Assembly (NCBI GenBank): GCA_029785195.1
Contig: JAFMAD010000004.1
Coordinates: forward strand, 34,693-69,328
DNA: 34,636 bases
Source of the DNA: Nitrososphaerota archaeon
Lineage (GTDB): Archaea > Thermoproteota > Nitrososphaeria > Nitrososphaerales > Gagatemarchaeaceae
Direction: 5' to 3'
A program made the position numbers and the translations under genes. This document shows, piece by piece, positions 22,832-31,300 of this stretch (its first letter is position 1; every line of letters begins with the position of its first letter). Below the pieces are notes generated by a model that was given only the letters and a program-made list of their open reading frames with translations, made no database searches and was not told where the DNA came from.

Positions 22832-24703
22832 ACGAGACTCTACGCCGGTACAACCCAGCAGTTCATCGAGGATACCTTCCAGAACCAAATCGCGGAGAAG
22901 CTGAAACTGGCGTTCTTCGACTACTACCGGTACCGACCCTCACCGGGAGAAATCAACTCGTGGAGGAATTCCCTGAGGGCGATTTCGCAGGTCTTCCAAT
23001 ACGCCAACCTGGTTGACCATGGCGTCATCCTCGAATATCAGCTACCGCTCACTTCGCTGAGGCTCGACTGTCTGATTTGCGGCAGAGACGGCCACAGCGC
23101 CGACAACGCGGTCATAATCGAGCTGAAACAATGGGAGAAATGCCAGGAAGCGGATGGGGAGAACGAGGTCTCGACTTGGGTCGGAGGGGCGAGACGCGAA
23201 CTCCTCCATCCATCGGTCCAGGTCGAGAGATACAAACTGTACCTAGAGAACACCCATACCGCCTTCTATGAAGGCCCGAACCCGATTGCTCTGAACGCTT
23301 GTACCTACCTCCACAATTACAGCTATGACTCCGGCGACCCCCTATTCTCGCCGAAGTTCGACGGACCGAGAAGCAGATGCCCTGTGTTCACCGCCGACGA
23401 CGTCCCGAAGCTAAAGGAACGCCTTGTCGAGAGGCTCGAGAAGGGACAAGGGATTGACGTCCTGGGGCGAATCGAGGCCAGCAAGTACAGGCCGAGCAAG
23501 AAACTGATGGACAGCGTGGCCAAGATAATCAGAGGCAGGCAGGACTACGTGCTCCTTGACGACCAAGTAATCGTCTATGACAAGCTGCTCTCACTGGTTA
23601 GGCAAGGATTCCACAACCGACGGAAGGCGGTAGTCATCGTGAAGGGCGGACCAGGCACCGGGAAGTCGCTCATCGCAATCAATGTAATGGCGACCCTCCT
23701 GTCTGAAGGATACAACACTCAATATGCCACCGGGTCACGCGCTTTCACCGAGACCCTGAAGAAGAGGATTGGGTCCTTCGGCGGGATACAGTTCAGGTAC
23801 TTCAACAGCTACTCTCACGCGGAGAGAGACGCGGTGGACGTCCTTCTGGCCGACGAAGCGCACAGGCTCCGGGAGACGAGCGTCAGCAGATTCATGCGGA
23901 AGGAAGACAGGACCGGCCTCCCCCAGGTCGAGGAGCTAATCAAGGCGGCCAAGGCCAGCGTCTTCTTCGTCGACGACCTCCAGATAGTAAGGCCGGGTGA
24001 GATTGGGTCGGCCAGGTATATCAAAGAGCAGGCGGAGCGGCTAGGTTGCGAGATACTGGAGTACGAGTTGCAGGTGCAATTCAGATGCGGCGGATCCGAC
24101 GCCTTCGTGAACTGGGTGAGCAACACCCTCGGAATCCAAAGGACGGCGAACGTCATCTGGGAGGGCGACGAGAACTTCGACTTCCAAATCGTCGACTCGC
24201 CGGAATCCCTCGAGCAAGCGATAAGAAACAAAATCAACCAAGGCTTCACTGGCAGGGTCAGTGCCGGCTACTGCTGGCACTGGTCCAATCCCGATGCCAA
24301 CGGCAACCTCCCCGACGACGTGGTGATTGGCGGCTACAGGAGACCCTGGGACGCGAGACCTGAGGCGAAGAAACTCGCTCCCGGGATTCCCAAGGCGACG
24401 CTCTGGGCCGACGACCCTAACGGGATGAACCAGATTGGTTGCGTCTACAATGCGATGGGTTTCGAGTTCGACTACGTCGGGGTGATATTCGGACCGGACT
24501 TGAGGTACGACTTCGACCAACAGGCATGGGTCGGGCATCCGGAGAACTCGCATGACACCATCGTCAAGAGGTCGAAGGAGAGGTTCGTCGATTTGACCAA
24601 GAACACATACAGAGCGTTGTTCAGTCGCGGGATGAAGGGGTGCTATGCATACTTCGTGGACAAGGACACGGAGAGGTTTTTCAAGTCGAGGATGGAGCAA
24701 TGA
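22832..24703 (+). CDS. PD-(D/E)XK nuclease-DUF2075 helicase-like ATPase
   Basis: A 623-residue protein. Residues 1-130 hold a PD-(D/E)XK-like nuclease core: Glu69, Asp79 (SLRLDCLICG) and Glu97-x-Lys99 (VIIELKQW). Then comes the DUF2075/Schlafen-group-3-like P-loop ATPase: Walker A GGPGTGKS at 272-279, DEAH box at 341-344, and a C-terminal helicase-like half with YNAMGFEFDYVGVIFG. The frame is open from 22809 but contains no ATG, GTG or TTG until codon 185. The ACG at 22832 is exactly where homologues (as I recall them, M-x-LYAG) start, 2 nt after the MazG stop. So either ACG is the start or an ATG has mutated. Probable defence protein. Confidence 0.82.
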   Translation, partial: TRLYAGTTQQFIEDTFQNQIAEKLKLAFFDYYRYRPSPGEINSWRNSLRAISQVFQYANLVDHGVILEYQLPLTSLRLDCLICGRDGHSADNAVIIELKQWEKCQEADGENEVSTWVGGARRELLHPSVQVERYKLYLENTHTAFYEGPNPIALNACTYLHNYSYDSGDPLFSPKFDGPRSRCPVFTADDVPKLKERLVERLEKGQGIDVLGRIEASKYRPSKKLMDSVAKIIRGRQDYVLLDDQVIVYDKLLSLVRQGFHNRRKAVVIVKGGPGTGKSLIAINVMATLLSEGYNTQYATGSRAFTETLKKRIGSFGGIQFRYFNSYSHAERDAVDVLLADEAHRLRETSVSRFMRKEDRTGLPQVEELIKAAKASVFFVDDLQIVRPGEIGSARYIKEQAERLGCEILEYELQVQFRCGGSDAFVNWVSNTLGIQRTANVIWEGDENFDFQIVDSPESLEQAIRNKINQGFTGRVSAGYCWHWSNPDANGNLPDDVVIGGYRRPWDARPEAKKLAPGIPKATLWADDPNGMNQIGCVYNAMGFEFDYVGVIFGPDLRYDFDQQAWVGHPENSHDTIVKRSKERFVDLTKNTYRALFSRGMKGCYAYFVDKDTERFFKSRMEQ

Positions 24704-24810
24704 GCCTGCCTATAATGTGCAACTAAGCGTCGCCTCGTCAGAACGGTTGTCGGGTACTGCGAGACATTCGTACCAGTCCCTAACCCAATCGTTCTCCACC
24801 ACCGGGACGG

Positions 24811-24818
24811 TTTTATTG
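24811..24818 (+). promoter_or_regulatory. TATA box for the first cytosine methyltransferase
   Basis: TTTTATTG, ending 19 nt before the GTG at 24838. It indicates a separate transcript from the DUF2075 operon. Confidence 0.5.
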
Positions 24819-24837
24819 TTTGAAGACGTAGAGTGGG

Positions 24838-25956
24838 GTGCAAGTCCTCCGCTCCCCAGCTTCGCTTGGGAAGATAAACGAAACCGAACGCCTTTCAAAG
24901 CGGTTACGGGTGGTGGATTTTTTCTGTGGTGCCGGGGGATTCTCACTCGGGTTCAAGCAGCTCGGTTTCGACATAGTCTATGCCGTCGACAATTGGAACC
25001 CAGCGGTCGAAACATACAGACTGAACAACCCGAACACGAAAGTGGAGAGGGCCGACGCCATAGTGCTCGCCCCTGAACGAATACCCGAGGCCGATGTCGT
25101 CATCGGAGGACCTCCTTGTACCGAATTCTCGGGCTCGAAGCTAGGTGGAGGAGGCAACATTCAGAAAGGCATGGCACTAGTCTACAGGTTCTTTCATTTC
25201 GTTCAAAGGCTCAGACCCAGGTGGTGGGTGATGGAGAACGTTCCGAGGCTTCTTCATTCTCTACCGCCAGCTCTCCCGCTGAAGAACCTTGGGATTTGCC
25301 AGGAGGGCCTTTTTGATATTCCCAAAGTCGCGGTTCTTAACGCTGCGGACTTCGGCGTCCCCCAGAAACGAGCGAGGGTCTTCCTGGGAAAATATCCTGA
25401 CCCTGTTCGCTCGCATTCCGAAAAAGGAGTGACGGAACTAGACGGGACGACATACGAGTCTTGGATTCCTATGCGACGAGCCCTTGATGCTTTCCCCAGT
25501 CCTTTGGGCAGGCCCGAACAAGGACGGCTTGTGCGAGATCCTCTCTATGACCTGGACGTTGACGAGGGGGAGCTCCGCGACCACTTCGGGCGTGAGTGCG
25601 TGTTGACGGAAGAAGATGCGATGAAGAACAGGCGTCAGAAGATGGAACACCCTTACTATGGGAAGATGAGGTTCCCAGACGATGTGGACAGACCAGCTAG
25701 GACTGTGATGGCCACCCAAATCAAGCCATCGCGAGAGATGATGGTGATTCAGGAGAGTGTCGACGGAAGCACGTTGTTCAGAAGGCCAACGGTCAGAGAA
25801 TGCGCCACGCTACAAGGATACCCAATCGATTACGCCTTCGTCGGGGGTTCTCTGTCTACTCGATACAGATTGGTTGGTAACTCTGTGCCTGTCGGACTTT
25901 CGCGGGCCATAGCTGCCGCGATAATGCAAGAAGCTTTGTCGAGTGTCGGCGTTTAA
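24838..25956 (+). CDS. DNA cytosine-C5 methyltransferase (upstream of vsr)
   Basis: A 372-residue C5-cytosine methyltransferase. It has motif I DFFCGAGGFSLGF (27-39), motif IV GGPPC with catalytic Cys94, motif VI MENVPR (132-137), motif VIII VPQKRARVF, motif IX RPTVRECATLQGYP and motif X GNSVPVGLS. The target-recognition region (about 190-310) contains HPYYGKMRFP and RPARTVMATQIKPSRE. The GTG start at 24838 is backed by a TATA-like box. The next gene in the same direction is vsr, so methylated cytosines and repair of their deamination are encoded together. Its recognition domain resembles that of the second methyltransferase at 26494-28314. Confidence 0.93.
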   Translation: MQVLRSPASLGKINETERLSKRLRVVDFFCGAGGFSLGFKQLGFDIVYAVDNWNPAVETYRLNNPNTKVERADAIVLAPERIPEADVVIGGPPCTEFSGSKLGGGGNIQKGMALVYRFFHFVQRLRPRWWVMENVPRLLHSLPPALPLKNLGICQEGLFDIPKVAVLNAADFGVPQKRARVFLGKYPDPVRSHSEKGVTELDGTTYESWIPMRRALDAFPSPLGRPEQGRLVRDPLYDLDVDEGELRDHFGRECVLTEEDAMKNRRQKMEHPYYGKMRFPDDVDRPARTVMATQIKPSREMMVIQESVDGSTLFRRPTVRECATLQGYPIDYAFVGGSLSTRYRLVGNSVPVGLSRAIAAAIMQEALSSVGV

Positions 25957-26048
25957 GAGAGCGTCCGCGCGTGACATGCGGTCAAGCTGATTGAAAGGCG
26001 ATTGCACCTAGGGAGACGCCTAAATTCACCCCGACATCACCTCCCCTG

Positions 26049-26483
26049 TTGAGACGCGCTGTGCTCGGCCCTTCGCCGCCGGCAAGCAACCTCGCGACCC
26101 ACAACGTGATGGTCTCGAACAGGGGACACAACACCGGGCTCGAACTGAAGTTGAGGCGAGCGCTCCGGGCGGCGGGGATTCGTGGATTCAGAGTGAACTA
26201 CTTGGTCGGCGGAACGCGAGTTGACTTGGCCTTCCCGTCATCGAAAGTCGCTGTCCTCGTTAACGGGTGCTTCTGGCATAGGTGCAGCATCTGTAAGTTG
26301 CCGTTGCCAAAATCCCACAGGAGTTTCTGGACCAGGAAGTTTCGATTGACGCGTCTTAGGGACGCCCGAGTCCGCAGCTCAATCAGAGAGAGCGGCTGGA
26401 GACTAGTCGAGATATGGGAACATCAGGCGAGAGACGATCTTGGAGGTTGCGTACGATTAGTGCGACTCGAGACCGGTCATTGA
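26049..26483 (+). CDS. vsr: Very short patch repair (Vsr) endonuclease
   Basis: A 144-residue Vsr-type mismatch nickase. Key parts are GLELKLRRALRAAGI, RVDLAFPSSKVAVLVNGCFW with catalytic Asp, then HRCSIC (His and the zinc Cys pair), PKSHRSFWTRKF, and the final SGWRLVEIWEHQ. It nicks T:G mismatches left by deamination of 5-methylcytosine. Two starts are possible: TTG at 26049, with TAAATT about 22 nt before it, or ATG at 26109, where family homology begins. It lies 92 nt after a C5 methyltransferase and ends 11 nt from the end of the convergent second methyltransferase. Confidence 0.88.
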   Translation: MRRAVLGPSPPASNLATHNVMVSNRGHNTGLELKLRRALRAAGIRGFRVNYLVGGTRVDLAFPSSKVAVLVNGCFWHRCSICKLPLPKSHRSFWTRKFRLTRLRDARVRSSIRESGWRLVEIWEHQARDDLGGCVRLVRLETGH

Positions 26484-26493
26484 ATCCGTGGTG

Positions 26494-28314
26494 TCAATCA
26501 ATTCTGGCCAGGGATTGCAGCGAGGATTCGTCTTCCGAACGAGAGGAATCATCGGGATGCTGGAGTGAATCCATGGCGGGATTTGCCACGTAGCGATTTC
26601 GCCAGTTTCTTCTGAGCCATTGTGTCCCTTCGTTTGCCAACTTCACCGCAACGCAAAGTGACAGGAGCGAGCACGCCGTGTATGCGTCGACATTCTTATT
26701 GTGCCACCTTCTTTCATCTATCTCATCTCCGTGGGCAATCCTCCGCCCCTTCAGCAGTCTCGCAAGTTCGGAAGCCTTCACACCTTCGCGACTCCGATCA
26801 GGTCCTCCCGTGACTTCCTCGGCGATTTCGGCGACCTTCTGCAATATCCAGTCTGGATTCTCGTCCAGGTCAGTCTTGCCAGCCCAGCTAGCTTGCAAAG
26901 ATGTCGCGTCTGGAATCACACCAATCAACTCCGAGATTGCGGTCTTGGCCGCCCTCTTGGCCAGTTGCTCCCCGATTGCGCCTTCAATCTTTTTGACAAT
27001 CTCGAGCGCCGTCTTCAGGTCTACGCGGAACGCCGCGTAGTCTTTCGCGTACCCCAGGAAGAGAACCGTCCGCCAGCCCACGAGGTGGTGTACTCCCCTT
27101 CCGAGAGGGTACGCAGGATGTCTCCCCCCATTGTCCAATCCCACTCTGCAATACGGCAAGGTCCCTTCGACCGAGAACTCGTAGGGTCGCCTGATTGGAT
27201 GGACGTAGGTCTTACGTTGCCTCGTGGGAGCCGAGTTAGTAGGCGACTCGCGGAGTGGGAAGTCCGGCGATTGCAGAGGCGGCATGCCTTCCGCTCTGGC
27301 GATGGCGAGCGCCAGGGACCGAGCGAGCGGTGGGGGGACAGAGTTGCCAATCAATCTTTGCTTGTCAGAGGGGCCGCTGGCCCAGAATTGGTACGTGATT
27401 GGGAAGCCTTGAAGGCTAGCACACTCTCTCAAAGTTGGCACCCTGTACTTCCGTCCCATCCTTTTGTCTAGGATGACGATGCTTGCCCTACTCGATTTCG
27501 TGGCAGTTGCTGCGATTGTTCGACTGGGTCGTTTCAAGGAATCAGGGAAGCTCATCTTCCCGTACCAAGGGTGATGCTCTTTCCACCTCCTGGCCATCTT
27601 GACCTGTTCACGGGAAAGTGTGGTGTCGTAGAAATGGTCAGTCAACCGACTGGTCGGAAGACTTATGGAATTGTAGAGCGGATCGACTACCTCACCAGGC
27701 AAATTCTGACCGTCCGCCAACGGGTTCGGCAGCCCGACGACGATGTTGCTCATTGGTATCGGGTCGTCTCCCATCCTGAGCGGCTCGGGGAACTTCCCCG
27801 CGAACATCCTCTGACGTGATTGGGGGACACCGTACTCCTCCGCGCGGAGGACCGGCGCCTTCTCGAAGAATTTCTCCAGTCGCTTCTTGGAGAATGCCTT
27901 CTGGTCTTCGTGCCGTTCGAGTATTGCTTTGAGGTTGGGCACATTCTCCATTATCCAGTAGCGAGGGTTCAACACTTCCACTGCATCGATGAACCTGGCC
28001 ACCAGGCTCAACCCGAGCTTCAAATCTCCGTTGCCGCCTTTGTTCGCCAACGAGAAGTGGGTGCACGGCGGTCCCCCGATGAGGATGTCGACCTTCTCCA
28101 GACTCTTAGGGTCGACTTCCTTCTTCTCGAGGATGTCGCCTTGAATGACGTTTGTTCCCGGGAAGTTCTTCCTAAACGTTTCGACGGCTGGTCTCCAGTT
28201 GTCCACCGCCCATTCAATCTTGAACCCTGCCTGCCGGAATCCTTCGGAGAATCCGCCGGCGCCACAGTAGAGGTCACCGACCGTAAGAGGTCCTTTTTTC
28301 GACGTTTCATTCAC
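26494..28314 (-). CDS. C5-cytosine methyltransferase with C-terminal extension (DrmMII-like)
   Basis: A 606-residue protein. Residues 1-345 are a complete C5 methyltransferase: DLYCGAGGFSEGF (14-26), GGPPC with Cys84, ENVPN (123-127), YGVPQSRQRMF, RVPTLRECASLQGFP and GNSVPPPLARS (323-333). Residues 350-606 are an extra domain with YVHPIRRPYEFSVEGTLPYC, a helical centre and HNKNVDAYTACSLLSLCVAV. I do not recognise it. The start is GTG at 28314, overlapping the helicase stop by 8 bp (GTGAATGA), so the two are co-translated. Position after a helicase/DUF1998/PLD protein matches DrmMII of class 2 DISARM, which methylates self DNA. Confidence 0.88.
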   Translation of the reverse strand: MNETSKKGPLTVGDLYCGAGGFSEGFRQAGFKIEWAVDNWRPAVETFRKNFPGTNVIQGDILEKKEVDPKSLEKVDILIGGPPCTHFSLANKGGNGDLKLGLSLVARFIDAVEVLNPRYWIMENVPNLKAILERHEDQKAFSKKRLEKFFEKAPVLRAEEYGVPQSRQRMFAGKFPEPLRMGDDPIPMSNIVVGLPNPLADGQNLPGEVVDPLYNSISLPTSRLTDHFYDTTLSREQVKMARRWKEHHPWYGKMSFPDSLKRPSRTIAATATKSSRASIVILDKRMGRKYRVPTLRECASLQGFPITYQFWASGPSDKQRLIGNSVPPPLARSLALAIARAEGMPPLQSPDFPLRESPTNSAPTRQRKTYVHPIRRPYEFSVEGTLPYCRVGLDNGGRHPAYPLGRGVHHLVGWRTVLFLGYAKDYAAFRVDLKTALEIVKKIEGAIGEQLAKRAAKTAISELIGVIPDATSLQASWAGKTDLDENPDWILQKVAEIAEEVTGGPDRSREGVKASELARLLKGRRIAHGDEIDERRWHNKNVDAYTACSLLSLCVAVKLANEGTQWLRRNWRNRYVANPAMDSLQHPDDSSRSEDESSLQSLARID

Positions 28315-31300
28315 CTAGGGTCACGGGCACTGTCCCGTGAAACTTGTCTCGAATGGATGTCAGAAGGTCTACGTATGCTTGTGTACCGTAGGGGGCGTAG
28401 CTGACTATCTCCTCGTTCGCTCCGATTCCTCCGAGGGTGAGGTTCGCTGATCCCTCTATGACGCCCAAAGGTGTGGCAATGGCCTTCGGATGAATCTTGC
28501 GCGCCGGGTCCGCGAGGTCCTTGCTCACGACAACGCATCCCGAAGACCGCAGCCTCTTCACGAAGCTGGCGACGCCGCTCTGCCTAAGCCTTCCCTTGTC
28601 TAGGCAGAAGGTTACCTCGAACCCAGACTTTGACAACCAGGCCAGCATGTCTGACAACCGCTCTGGTTGCTGTGCTGTAGATCTGGCCCCGCTCACCCTC
28701 GCGTATTCTACGATTGCATCTAGCATCCTGGGGGAGACTCCTACGTCCTGGAACTCGATGTCGCGGGCGTCGTAGAAGACCGCCTCCACCTTCCTCCTCT
28801 CCTTCGGCAGTAGTCCCAGCAGGTCTAGGTAGGCGGTCATCACTAGGTCGTGCCAGAGTAGCCTCCTGAAGCCCAGAGGTCCGATGCCATGAGCGGGTTG
28901 CTGTCCGACCCTCTCGTAGAGCGACATCCCGTCGATGTCGGAGGTCCTGACGATGAGTCCCGGAGCCGCCTCCGCGTCGGAGCCTACCTCGACCCCCACA
29001 GTGTATGGGAGCGAGACTGACCGTATCCTTCGGTCCGGACGGTCGATCACAACCTTGGACAGGTCGCCGAAGGGAATCTTCGCCCTCCCCCCTGCTAGGT
29101 CTGCCGGTAGAACCTGTAGGTACTCTTCACTTCTGCCCCTGCCATGCCTGAATAGTTCGTCGAGCACCATTTTGTCTAGGAGCGCTTCGCCCATCATCCC
29201 GCCTATCATGGACTCGCCATTCAGTATGCATTCCGGGCAGCCGTTCCAGCATATGGTCGTGGCCCGGATTAGGTCGTCGACCTCCAGCCCACTGGTCCTG
29301 CTGAGTTCCTGGACCTCCTGGCGTAGGATGGGTAGCCGCCACGCATCCTCTTTTCCTCGGATTCCGATTTTCTCCCACGCCGCTCCCGAAATGGAGAGCA
29401 CCTCCCGGGCGTGCTCTGCGACGTAGCCCAGCTCGGGGATGCCCAGCTCACTCTGCTTGGCTCTCCTCTGCTTCAGCATCTCGAGGGCAGACATGTCGCT
29501 GTGGTGCTGCGGGCATTGCAGGAGCTCCTCCTCGAGGAGTGTCAGGAAATCGTCGGAGGGGAGCAGCTTCGAATCTACGGTTGTTCCGTGGCGCTGCGCA
29601 TGGAGTATGTGCATGAATTTCCTGCCTACCTCGGAGCTCCCGCTCCCGTTGACGTCTTTGTCATAGAGGTAGATTCTGAACTGCCCCTTGTCCACGCCAT
29701 CGAGGTCAGGCGCGTACCCAATAACGGAGTCCCCGACGCCTGCCAGTCTTTCGAGGGCGTTCGTCGCTGCGAGACCGAACGAGTTCAGCAGCACGTCGTA
29801 AACCCATCGGTCCACGGACGAGGCGAAGCCGTCTACCCGTGGCTCCAGTGATTCTGCGGCCTCCCTCAAGCGCTCGATTCTCGCTTCGAGCTCCTCCATG
29901 CCCTTCTCCGTTCCTCGGTTCCCTGACGAGGGACCGAAAGATTCCTCGTCGCTCGATTCAATCGATGCGACGTCGCGATAGAAGGAACGGGCCAGCTGCT
30001 CAAGTTGTGGGGAGCCAGCCACTAGGGACTTGAAGGCCTTCGTCAGTGCTTCGGGTTTCCATCCTGCTCCCTCGCGTTCGACATACGTGGAGAGAATCGC
30101 CATGAGGTCACGGACGACGAAGGACCCGATCCCTGCGCTTCCTTCGCCTCCTACCGCTGACAGGTAGGCTGTAAGACACTTCAGCATGCTCGGCTTCCAG
30201 ATATCCCTCCCTTCGACGAGGCCTCGGACGACCACGTCGTGGGTTTCCTTCACCAGGTCGGGATTGAGGTCAATCGAGATTCCCTCGGTCTGGATGCTCT
30301 GCCCGAACGCAATCCTCCCCCCCTCGCCGGTCTCGAATACTAGTTCCATCCCGGAGACCTGGGTAGAGGTGTACGTCCGTGACGCGGAGTAAACGAACTC
30401 GGTTGCGTCGATTCGCTTGTGCCAGGATACCTTGTCGAACATGGCAGCGGCGAGCGGGTGTTTTATGTGAGGGAGGGCGCCCTCCTTGCTGGACTCCTCC
30501 ATGCCGTCCCTATCTAGGACGGCCAAGTACTCCGTGTCAAGCTCGTTCACGCGGATAGGCGAGCCATCGTCGCTCTGGACGTGGACCCATCTATTCAGGT
30601 ATGACTTTGGAATCTTTACCCTCTTGTAGTCATCTCCCTCGCCCTTCACCGTCTGCCCTTCGTCGCCGTCCAGCACTGTTCGGTTCTTCAGGTCCAGCGT
30701 CACGTACTTGTCCCTGGCGTCCATGAGTGCGAGCCGAGTTGGCCTTACCACCTCGAACTCAGGGAACCCAGGTGGGCCGCGCACATTTGGCTTGACGCGG
30801 ACGAACTGGCTCCCCTGCTCGTTGAGCTGGTCGGTGTCGATTCGGAGAATCCCACCCTCGGAGACCACCACCTGCCCAGCCCTGACCTTGACCGCCTTCT
30901 TTCCGAGGCGGTACGTCCAGGTGCCTGGAATCATGCTGAACAACGCTTCGTCGAGGGGAATCCTTTGCTCTTCCCGACCGAACCCGCTCAGTTCGACCTC
31001 CTCTTCGTATGGGTTGCTGAAGAGATTCCTTATCCTGACGAAGGCAGGATGCACCCGGCAGAGTCGGAATATGTCTAGGTTCTCCATCAGGAAGGACAGG
31101 TAGTGGGCCATCGGCTTTTCCTTCCTGACGAAGGCGTTGAATTGGTCATAGAAGTACAGGGGTATGGGGTTCACGGCCATTCCTGACAGTAGGTCGTTCA
31201 TGTCCTCGAGGCTTCGGACGACACGCCGTAGGTTGACCTTCTGGTTGGCATCCGTGAGGGAGGAGAGTTTTGCTTCCAGCTTACCGATGTGGCGTGCGAC

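Noticed and set aside
23384-24703. GTG at 23384 as the start of the DUF2075 gene
   Set aside because: It would remove the nuclease domain and leave 550 bp of well-formed coding sequence unexplained. The ACG at 22832 fits family homology and operon spacing better.
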